From positions 1 through 26,302 of the forward strand of contig URAZ01000047.1 in the NCBI GenBank assembly GCA_900545925.1: 26,302 bases of DNA. The letters are read 5' to 3'. The notes under the pieces are model-generated. The model did no database searches. It saw nothing but the letters and a program-made list of their open reading frames with translations, and was not told where the DNA came from. Every line of letters begins with the position of its first letter. Position 1 is the first letter of the stretch. Position numbers and translations under genes: made by a program. Below, piece by piece: positions 7,207 to 13,955 of the stretch. The DNA comes from an uncultured Eubacteriales bacterium (GTDB lineage: Bacteria; Bacillota; Clostridia; Oscillospirales; Oscillospiraceae).

Positions 7207-8071
7207 AGCCGATCCCTCCCAACTCGTAGATGAAGATCTCCTCCAGCCCCAGCGGCAGCAGGTCGCAAAGCATCGGCGCGCTGGCAGCCAGTTCGTCTGC
7301 GATGGTCTGCGGATCGCCGCGCAGGATCAGGGTCTGTACCCGTCCGAGCGTACTTTCATGCAGTATTTGAAGCGAAGACGGCAGTGGATGCTCCGTCACA
7401 AGCTGCACCTTGACGAAATTATCCTGCAGATCAGCCAGCGACCGCTCTAAAAGCATACGCCCCTCGTGCATGATGCCGACATAGTCGCAGATATCTTCCA
7501 ATTCGCGCAGGTTGTGCGACGATACCAGCACTGTCGTGCCGTAGCCTGCCACGTCCTCGAGAGCCAAACTCCAGATTTGCCGCCGCATGACGGGGTCGAG
7601 CCCGTCAACCGGCTCGTCAAGTACCAGATAGTCCGGCCGCATGCTCAGCGTCAGCCAGAAGGCTGCGTGCTTCTGCATGCCCTTGGAAAAGCGCCGCAGC
7701 GGCGTGGACTCGTCCAGCCGGAACACATCGCGCAGCGCCGCGTAGCGCTTTGCGTCAAAGCGAGGGTACATCGTGCGAAAAAAGGCCGCGAGTTCCCGGA
7801 GCGTTCCGCCGCCAAACACACCGAGGTCGTCCGGAATATAGCCGATGCGGCTCTTGACGGGCGGATTTTCATAGACCGGCAGACCGCCGATGGTCACGCT
7901 GCCGGAATCCGGGCGGAAAATACCGGTAATGTGGCGGATGGCGGTGGTTTTTCCTGCGCCGTTTGAGCCGACAAGGCCATAGACCGCGCCCTGCGGTACG
8001 GTGAGCGTCAGATCGTCCAGCGCGCGTTTTGCGCCGCCGAAGGTCTTGGTCACATGCGAAAGTTCAATCAT
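7181..8071 (-). CDS. ABC transporter ATPase (YtrB-like)
   Basis: This 296-residue ATPase has Walker A GSNGAGKTT (35-43), a divergent signature FSKGMQ (128-133) in place of LSGGQ, Walker B YLVLDEP (148-154) with a D-loop, and switch histidine H186 in SSH. The FSKGM variant is typical of ABC-2 exporter ATPases. It powers the permease encoded next. Its ATG at 8071 overlaps the GntR stop (ATGATTGA, 8 bases) with GGAGG about 10 bases upstream, so the three genes are translationally coupled. The C-terminal ~80 residues are a variable domain with no recognised motif. Confidence 0.93.
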   Translation of the reverse strand: MIELSHVTKTFGGAKRALDDLTLTVPQGAVYGLVGSNGAGKTTAIRHITGIFRPDSGSVTIGGLPVYENPPVKSRIGYIPDDLGVFGGGTLRELAAFFRTMYPRFDAKRYAALRDVFRLDESTPLRRFSKGMQKHAAFWLTLSMRPDYLVLDEPVDGLDPVMRRQIWSLALEDVAGYGTTVLVSSHNLRELEDICDYVGIMHEGRMLLERSLADLQDNFVKVQLVTEHPLPSSLQILHESTLGRVQTLILRGDPQTIADELAASAPMLCDLLPLGLEEIFIYELGGIGYDVKNLVL

Positions 8072-8432
8072 CTGTCAGTGCCTCCTGCGCCAAAAGCGAT
8101 GCGAGTTCCTCTCCGCTCAGGCCGAGCGCGCGCAGCCGCTGTGCTGCCGTACAAAACGCATCTACTGCCTGCTTTTTCTGCTGCTCGGCAAGCTGGTCAA
8201 TCTGCGCGACGAACGAGCCCTTTCCGGCAACGGAAAGAATATATCCGTCTAATTCCAGTTCACGGTAAGCGCGCTGGATGGTGTTGGGATTGATGGCCAA
8301 CTGACCGGCAAGTTCCCGCACAGACGGAAGCCGGCTGCCGGGCGGCAGTGCCCCCGTCAGCATGAGTCTGCGCAGTTCGGCCTGTATCTGCTCATAAATG
8401 GGCCTCGGATCCCGGTAATTAATGGCGATCAC
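8064..8432 (-). CDS. GntR-family repressor, YtrA subfamily
   Basis: This 122-residue regulator has an N-terminal winged helix (DPRPIYEQIQAELRRLM, then SRLPSVRELAGQLAINPNTIQRAY) and the short two-helix C-terminal dimerisation region of the YtrA subfamily, which lacks a ligand domain of FadR or HutC type. The open frame runs up to 8501, but the GTG at 8432 has GGGAGG about 10 bases upstream and gives the usual subfamily length. It is the first gene of a GntR-ATPase-permease operon, the standard arrangement in which YtrA-type proteins repress their own transporter. A dyad just after the -10 box is a likely binding site. Confidence 0.9.
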   Translation of the reverse strand: MIAINYRDPRPIYEQIQAELRRLMLTGALPPGSRLPSVRELAGQLAINPNTIQRAYRELELDGYILSVAGKGSFVAQIDQLAEQQKKQAVDAFCTAAQRLRALGLSGEELASLLAQEALTDD

Positions 8433-8451
8433 GGAAAACTCTCCTCCCAAC

Positions 8452-8501
8452 TGTATGAACCGTATTGATACAATTATAGCGCGGGTTCCGCACAAAGTCA
8501 A
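8452..8501 (-). promoter_or_regulatory. Near-consensus promoter with candidate GntR operator
   Basis: On the minus strand, TTGACT (8496-8501) and TATAAT (8473-8478) are 17 bases apart. Immediately downstream, TGTAT-N11-ATACA (8452-8472) forms a dyad over the expected start site, where a repressor would block initiation. The promoter assignment is strong; the operator is inferred from position and symmetry. Confidence 0.78.
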
Positions 8502-8554
8502 TCAGAACCGACAGATTTTTCTGGCTTTCTGGTGTTTACGCGAAGAGCGGGCAT

Positions 8555-9439
8555 TTACAGGTTCGGCTCATACAGTGTCTCGCCTGTCAGCGCCTCATAA
8601 TATTTCGCAATCGCGCTGTGGTCGGCTTCGGAAAAGCCCGCTTCCTGCACGGCAAGCAGCTGCTGCATTACAACGGAGGACAGCGGAGCGGGCGAGCCGC
8701 TGTCCGCAGCGGCTCGAAGCGCGTTTTTCAGATCCTTGATATGCAGCCTGATCCGGAAGCCGGGCTGCGTGTCGTTGCGAAGCATCATCGGGACCTTCGC
8801 CTCCATAACGGCAGAACCGGCCAGTCCGCCGCGGACGGCGTGAAACACCGTCTCTGGCGAAACGCCGTTCCGCCGTGCCAGCATCAGCCCCTCCGCGGCT
8901 GCGGCGATGTTTGCTGCAACAATCATCTGGTTTGCAAGCTTGACAGTATTGCCTGCGCCGAGGGGCCCGCAATAGGTCACGGTGCGTCCCATAGTTTTCA
9001 GAAGCGGTGCATATTGCCTAAATAGTGCGTCCTGCCCGCCGACCATAAAGCTGAGCGTTGCATCAACGGCCTTTGGCTCTCCGCCGGATACCGGCGCGTC
9101 GAGCATCCCAACCTGCTTTTCTGCCAGCTTTTCTCCGATCTCACGGCTGACGCCGGGGTCAATGGAACTCATGTCTATAAGCACCTGTCCGCCTTTCAAA
9201 TGTGGATACAGCTGCTCCAGAACGACGCTCCGCACATCCGGCGAGTCCGGGAGCATTGTGAAGATCACGCTGCACTGCGCGCAGATTTGTGCAATGGAAG
9301 ATGCGGCGGCTCCCGCGGCTGCGAGTTCCTGAACGCTTTGCGTCGAGCGATTGTACACAAAAAGCGGATGTCCCGCACGCAGAAGATTTTTTGCCATGGG
9401 TTTGCCCATGATTCCAAGTCCGATAAAACCGATATTCAT
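8555..9439 (-). CDS. garR: GarR-type 2-hydroxy-3-oxopropionate (tartronate semialdehyde) reductase
   Basis: This 294-residue beta-hydroxyacid dehydrogenase has an N-terminal Rossmann motif GLGIMGKP (7-14), then NR (30-31) where NADP-preferring members carry basic residues. The substrate loop DAPVSGGEPKA (114-124) and catalytic K167 in GAGNTVKLANQ follow. The stretch RGGLAGSAVMEAKVP and the later GFRIRLHIKDL are very close to E. coli GarR as I remember it, more so than to 3-hydroxyisobutyrate dehydrogenase. GarR reduces tartronate semialdehyde to D-glycerate. It is the last gene of the cluster, 28 bases after the GH4 gene, with AGGAGG before the ATG. Malonate semialdehyde or related C3 compounds are alternative substrates. 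No convincing terminator is seen in 8502-8554. Confidence 0.85.
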   Translation of the reverse strand: MNIGFIGLGIMGKPMAKNLLRAGHPLFVYNRSTQSVQELAAAGAAASSIAQICAQCSVIFTMLPDSPDVRSVVLEQLYPHLKGGQVLIDMSSIDPGVSREIGEKLAEKQVGMLDAPVSGGEPKAVDATLSFMVGGQDALFRQYAPLLKTMGRTVTYCGPLGAGNTVKLANQMIVAANIAAAAEGLMLARRNGVSPETVFHAVRGGLAGSAVMEAKVPMMLRNDTQPGFRIRLHIKDLKNALRAAADSGSPAPLSSVVMQQLLAVQEAGFSEADHSAIAKYYEALTGETLYEPNL

Positions 9440-9467
9440 AGAAGCCTCCTATTCTCTGGTCATCCGG

Positions 9468-10772
9468 TCAAAATCCAATGTAGTCCTGTTCCTTTTCAAA
9501 CAGCAGCCCGCACATTTCACGGATCTCCTGCAGGCTGCAGACAGCTGCGCACAGCGGGTCCATTTGGACGGCATGGATGATTGCCTCACGGTCCTTGTTC
9601 ATGCAGCCCTCGACGACAAGCGATTCGATACGCGCCGTTGTCCCAACCAGAATTGCAAGGTGTGCAGGCAGACTGCCGACGTGCATTTTGCGCAGACCGT
9701 CGCGTGTTGCAAGGACCGGGATCTCCACGCAGGCATCCTTGGGCAGATTTTCAATGCAGCCGTCATTGAGCACATTGCCGTTAAACTGGAAGGGCGTCTC
9801 CGAGCCGAAGCAGGCGTCAAAGATGTTCGCGGCATATTCGCCGGACTGCCGAATCTCCAGCGGCTCTTCCAGCCAACGGTCGATATCTTCATAGAGCGTC
9901 TTGTCGCGCGCAATGCGCTTGTTGATCGAATACGCATGCAGGCCGGGATTCCAGCCGGTACCGTGCGTGCAGTATTGTTCCAGAAGATCCGGGCGCTTCC
10001 GGAACCACGGGCAATACTCGGAGTTGTGACCGGACGACTCCGTCACATAATAGCCAAGCTGGAGGAACATTTCGTTTCGGACCTGCTCCTCGTTGTAGAT
10101 GGCGGGGTCGCAGAGTTTTTCCCGGAGCAGCGGATATGCGTCCCTGCCGTTCCAGCGATAATGCAGATAAAAGGCCTGATGGTTTACGCCGGCACAGAGA
10201 TAATCAATCTCATGGCTTGGTGCGCCGATCCAATCTGCAAGCATCTGCGCGGTATGCTGCACACTGTGGCACAGGCCGGTGACATTCACGCGGGAATACG
10301 TCTGCATCGCTTTGCAGAGCATACCCATCGGGTTCGTATAGTTGAGAAACAGGGCGTTCGGGCAGAGGCTCTCAATATCCCGGCAGATATCCAGCATAAG
10401 CGGAATGTTCCGCAGCGCGCGGAAAATGCCGCCGACACTGCGCGTGTCTCCGATGTTCATGCTGACACCGAACTGATATGGAATATCCACTTCCAGCTTG
10501 GAAATATCCGTATCGCCGTTGAAAACTGTGCAGACTACACCGTCTGCACCCTCAAGCGCTCTGCGCCGGTCCGTTGTCGTCGTAATGTGCGCAGGAACCT
10601 GCATTGTCCGGACAACCTTTTCAACGCATTTTTCTGCATACGCAAGACGCTTTTCATCAATGTCCATCAGGCACAGTTCTGCGTCCCGAAAGTGTTCAAA
10701 GTGCAGCAGATCCATGACAAGATTCCGGGTAAAAACCATACTGCCTGCGCCGATAAATGCAAATTTTTTCAT
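9468..10772 (-). CDS. GH4 NAD-dependent alpha-glycosidase (alpha-galactosidase/alpha-glucosidase type)
   Basis: This 434-residue protein is a glycoside hydrolase family 4 member, which hydrolyses glycosides through a redox-elimination mechanism using NAD+ and a divalent metal. The N-terminal NAD fold is FIGAGSMVFTRNLV (6-19). NYTNPM (144-149), the metal-site Cys-His C168-H169 in CHSVQ, and H198 in GVNHQ follow. The CHSV form goes with alpha-galactosidases and alpha-glucosidases; phospho-glycosidases of the family carry other residues at this spot. It is cytoplasmic, with no signal peptide, so it would act on imported glycosides. AGAAGG lies 7 bases before the ATG. It follows a terminator, so its transcription depends on read-through or an unseen start. 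The exact sugar cannot be fixed from motifs. Confidence 0.9.
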   Translation of the reverse strand: MKKFAFIGAGSMVFTRNLVMDLLHFEHFRDAELCLMDIDEKRLAYAEKCVEKVVRTMQVPAHITTTTDRRRALEGADGVVCTVFNGDTDISKLEVDIPYQFGVSMNIGDTRSVGGIFRALRNIPLMLDICRDIESLCPNALFLNYTNPMGMLCKAMQTYSRVNVTGLCHSVQHTAQMLADWIGAPSHEIDYLCAGVNHQAFYLHYRWNGRDAYPLLREKLCDPAIYNEEQVRNEMFLQLGYYVTESSGHNSEYCPWFRKRPDLLEQYCTHGTGWNPGLHAYSINKRIARDKTLYEDIDRWLEEPLEIRQSGEYAANIFDACFGSETPFQFNGNVLNDGCIENLPKDACVEIPVLATRDGLRKMHVGSLPAHLAILVGTTARIESLVVEGCMNKDREAIIHAVQMDPLCAAVCSLQEIREMCGLLFEKEQDYIGF

Positions 10773-10795
10773 ATTTGATCCTTCTATTTTAATAG

Positions 10796-10825
10796 AAAAA
10801 GAGCCGGCTTACGCCGGCTCTTTTT
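10796..10825 (-). terminator. Strong intrinsic terminator between the binding-protein and GH4 genes
   Basis: A perfect 13-bp stem (10796-10808 with 10813-10825) and 4-base loop; on the minus strand the stem ends in TTTTT and continues CTATT. It lies 12 bases after the binding-protein stop and just before the GH4 gene. It would raise binding-protein mRNA relative to GH4-garR by limiting read-through. Confidence 0.9.
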
Positions 10826-10836
10826 GAAAAAATAAC

Positions 10837-12192
10837 TCAGCTGTGTGCTTCTTCGTACAGAGAGTGGAAGTTTTCGGTCATATATGCACCGACGTCTGCC
10901 TTGTCGGTTCCGTTCAGCAGCTGTGCAGCGCCCTCAGACAGAACGTTCCACATGCCATTGGGCATATATTTGCGGTCGAACATGTTGTCAAAATAGATGT
11001 TCTCCGCGCCGTATGCCTCGACAAAGTCGTCGTAGGCTTTCTTGACGATGGAATCGTCCGGCGTGCTCTTCAGACCGGCTGTGCAGCCGTCATAGGCGAG
11101 GACCGCGGCTGCGTTTTCAGGCTGGGCAAGCCAGTTGAGCAGCGTCTTTGCAGCGTCCATATTCTCGGAGTCCTTCCAAATGCCGAGGCAGGTGCCTTCG
11201 CCGACGGCGCAGGAAAGCTTGCCGCCCTCTTCAAGCGCCGGATACGGCAGCAGGCCGAGATTAGCATCCGGATGATAACCGAGCGCAGCGCCGATGTAGG
11301 TGGAGGTGCGTGCGCAGAATGCAGTCGTGCCTGCACCGAGCGCCTGCTTCATGCCGACCGTGTCGAGCGTGAGGAAGTCAGCATTGAAGTAACCGGAGTC
11401 TCTCCACTTGATGATCTGATCGTAGATCGGGTCGAAGGCTTCGCCGAGATCGGCGGTGCCGTCGAGGAACTGTGCAAGATAGCTGTGATACGGGGAATCC
11501 TCGGGTGCAAAATAGCCGAGGCCGAAGGAGTTGATCAGACCGCCGGCATTGCCGGAATCCTTTGCGCCCATGATGACCGGGTCATAACCGGCGGCACGAA
11601 TCTTGTCACAGGCTGCTTCAAAGTCCGCCCATGTCTTCAGCGTGGTCCAATCGACGCCGGCTGCTTCCACAACGTCCTTGTTGAAACAGATGCAGGAGAG
11701 TGCAATCGAAACAGGCAGGACGTACAGCTTGCCGTCTGTATCGGTGATAACGCCTGCGGCGGCATCCGAAATATCGCTGACCCAGCTTTCGCCGGACAGA
11801 TCAGTAAGGAAGTCCTTATAGCGGATCAGCGACCAGCCGTGCGTGACCCACAGATCCGGCATATCGTTGGACGCCATGCGGATCTTCAGCTGCGTCTCGA
11901 TCTCTTCGCCGACAGACACGATTTCCGTCTTGATGCCCGTCTCGGCGGTGAACTTGTCCATCAGCGCCGTGAAAGCTGCAAGGTTATCGTCTGTCCAGTC
12001 AACCTCGATCTCGAGCGTGACGTCGGAGGCAGGCGCAGCCTGCTCAGTAGCAGCATCTGGGGTCTTTGCGGGGTCTGACGCCGGGGTCTGTTCTTCAGTG
12101 GGGGGGTCGGTCTTGACTGCGCATGCGCTGAACACACACAGGCACATGACGGCCGCAAGAAGAACGGCAATCAGTTTCGTAAAAGCTTTCAT
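10837..12192 (-). CDS. Extracellular sugar-binding lipoprotein of a CUT1 ABC transporter
   Basis: This 451-residue family 1 solute-binding protein has a lysine-containing N-terminus, a hydrophobic segment, and a lipobox FSAC with C24 as the lipidated residue. A Pro/Thr-rich linker (PPTEEQTPASDPAKTPD) follows. The mature part begins with a beta strand and DDNLAALTA-like helix region (DNLAAFTALMDKFTAETGIK) typical of maltose/oligosaccharide binders, and contains GVDWTTLKTWADFEAACDKI, a common segment of the family. It would deliver a sugar or glycoside to the two permeases encoded at the head of the cluster. I chose the ATG at 12192 because GGAGG lies 8 bases upstream; the longer frame to 12228 lacks support. 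It has its own AT-rich upstream region and a terminator, so it probably forms a separate abundant transcript. Confidence 0.9.
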   Translation of the reverse strand: MKAFTKLIAVLLAAVMCLCVFSACAVKTDPPTEEQTPASDPAKTPDAATEQAAPASDVTLEIEVDWTDDNLAAFTALMDKFTAETGIKTEIVSVGEEIETQLKIRMASNDMPDLWVTHGWSLIRYKDFLTDLSGESWVSDISDAAAGVITDTDGKLYVLPVSIALSCICFNKDVVEAAGVDWTTLKTWADFEAACDKIRAAGYDPVIMGAKDSGNAGGLINSFGLGYFAPEDSPYHSYLAQFLDGTADLGEAFDPIYDQIIKWRDSGYFNADFLTLDTVGMKQALGAGTTAFCARTSTYIGAALGYHPDANLGLLPYPALEEGGKLSCAVGEGTCLGIWKDSENMDAAKTLLNWLAQPENAAAVLAYDGCTAGLKSTPDDSIVKKAYDDFVEAYGAENIYFDNMFDRKYMPNGMWNVLSEGAAQLLNGTDKADVGAYMTENFHSLYEEAHS

Positions 12193-12240
12193 TTTTCGTC
12201 CTCCGTTTTTTGATGTTTTTTTGTACAATTTTCAAGCCGC

Positions 12241-12285
12241 TTACAACTTGTAATTATATAATATATGAATATATTTTTTTAACAA
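12241..12285 (-). promoter_or_regulatory. Candidate promoter and palindrome upstream of the binding-protein gene
   Basis: The 125-base gap is very AT-rich. On the minus strand, TTGTTA (12280-12285) and TATTAT (12258-12263) are 16 bases apart. A perfect palindrome TTACAACTTGTAA (12241-12253) sits at the expected start site and could be an operator. Such AT-rich sequence gives chance matches, so the exact boxes are uncertain. Confidence 0.4.
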
Positions 12286-12317
12286 TTATAAAAAACGGCT
12301 ATTCATTTGTTTTTTAG

Positions 12318-13943
12318 TTATAATATCGCGGACATTCTGATCTCAATCGCGCCGCTGTCCCATAGCGCGAAGACTCCGTGGCGGGATTCGTCGCCCGTGC
12401 GGCAGCGGCTGACAAGAAACGTGCCGTCCTCGGAAAAGTGCCCTTCTCGTACTGACGCATATTCCGCGTTTGTGGGATAGAGCGCCGGTGAAGCGTCAAG
12501 CGCGTCAAGAGATCCGTCTGCAGCCAACTCCGGCAGGAGAAACACGCGGAAGCCCTGCCCAGCGATATAGAAGGTGTTCTCGTCTGTCTGGATCAGCAGG
12601 CCCCTGCTCGGTTCATTCGCAGTCCCGGCGGTTTCTGCCTGACAGGCCTCTTTATGGCGGTAATCCATGCGCAGGAAGCCGTCAACCGTGCCGGTAAAGG
12701 AAATGAACGCGCGCCAGCCGCCTCGCAGACCGCAGATCAACATGTTGGCCTCGCTCCCTCTGCGGTAGATCGGATGCACATCCCAAACTCCAAGATTTTG
12801 CTCCAAAAGCGGCTGCACAGAGCGGAGAATATGGAACGAGTGGTACATGGAAAGGCCCTCTTCCGTCAGAGCGTCCTGCGCGTCGGTCAGGAGGCTCTCG
12901 CCGCCGAAGATATGAAAACCGATCGCACCGGCTCCGACGGCCTCAAACATGACGCCGCTGTTATAAATTGTCCTTGCAGACTCCGGAATATACAGTGCGC
13001 GGGAGAGATCCGGCCGGTTGTAGTCTTGCAGCATCTGCAGATAACCTGTCAGTTCCGGGATATAAATATCCGGTGCAAGCGTGTCAAGATGTTCGCATAC
13101 GGCATAATAAATATCCAGATTCTGCGGCGCACAGGTGCCGGAGGGCCAATCGAGCCCGGCAATGCCTCTGCCGATCGTGATCCACGCGTTCGTATAAAGG
13201 AAAATAGGGTAGATCTGCTTGGCCGCCAGCGCCATTTGCTCGATATATTCGGCGATTGCATAGGCTGTGAGGTATTCTGCGCCGTCACCGCCGAACACCG
13301 CTGTCCAGCTGCCGCGCGGCTGCTTCCGGTGCTGCGCAAGCGCGCATTCCGGATGCGACTCGCACCAGTCCAGCAGCAGCTCCGGCACCTCCGCGCCGAA
13401 CGCGGCCTCGCCCCAGACGGAAAAATCTCTTCGCGTACCGGAAAGATATCCCGCTTCGTTCTGAATCTGGACGGCAATGACCGTCTGCTCCTCACTGTCC
13501 AGCTTTTTGAGCGTCTGCATCATGCGGACGAAGGCTTTCCGATCTGCCTCCAGATTGGCCGGGCAGTGCGGCGAAAGATTCAAAACCTTTCGTCCGCCTT
13601 TCAGTTCCACGCGCGGGAAGCGCGTGGTATCCTGCTTGACCCATTCCGGCGTATACTCCATCGTGCCGTTTTTCCATGTTCCGAACCAGAGCAGGACCAG
13701 ATGCAGTTGGTATTCGCGCGCCAGCGAGAGAATCCTGCTGATAAATGCGTCGTCAAAGCAGCCTTCCTCCGGCTCATACCGTTCCCACGGAACCGGAACG
13801 GCAACGGTATTGACCTCCAGCAGCTGTGCTGCGTGAAATGTCTCGCGCAGCTGCTCCGGCATATAGCTGGAGGAATTATGAGATTGGATGCCAATCGAAT
13901 AGAACGGCTTGCCCTGTGCGGTAAAAAATGCCTGTCTCCCCAT
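12318..13943 (-). CDS. DUF5597-type beta-galactosidase-like glycoside hydrolase (GH35/GH42-like barrel)
   Basis: This 541-residue protein lacks a signal peptide. Its N-terminus (IGIQSHNSSSYMPEQLR, then VNTVAVPVPWERYEPEEG) is the first part of a TIM-barrel found in DUF5597-containing beta-galactosidase-like proteins. The probable acid/base glutamate is in VQIQNEAGY (about residue 161), and the probable nucleophile is in YIPESAR (about residue 325), both at the beta4 and beta7 positions expected for clan GH-A. The C-terminal ~150 residues are beta-rich. In the cluster it would cleave a beta-linked glycoside after uptake. GGGAGG lies 5 bases before the ATG at 13943, 12 bases after the transketolase stop. 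The substrate is unverified, because this group has few characterised members. Confidence 0.75.
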   Translation of the reverse strand: MGRQAFFTAQGKPFYSIGIQSHNSSSYMPEQLRETFHAAQLLEVNTVAVPVPWERYEPEEGCFDDAFISRILSLAREYQLHLVLLWFGTWKNGTMEYTPEWVKQDTTRFPRVELKGGRKVLNLSPHCPANLEADRKAFVRMMQTLKKLDSEEQTVIAVQIQNEAGYLSGTRRDFSVWGEAAFGAEVPELLLDWCESHPECALAQHRKQPRGSWTAVFGGDGAEYLTAYAIAEYIEQMALAAKQIYPIFLYTNAWITIGRGIAGLDWPSGTCAPQNLDIYYAVCEHLDTLAPDIYIPELTGYLQMLQDYNRPDLSRALYIPESARTIYNSGVMFEAVGAGAIGFHIFGGESLLTDAQDALTEEGLSMYHSFHILRSVQPLLEQNLGVWDVHPIYRRGSEANMLICGLRGGWRAFISFTGTVDGFLRMDYRHKEACQAETAGTANEPSRGLLIQTDENTFYIAGQGFRVFLLPELAADGSLDALDASPALYPTNAEYASVREGHFSEDGTFLVSRCRTGDESRHGVFALWDSGAIEIRMSAIL

Positions 13944-13955
13944 AGTCGCCTCCCG

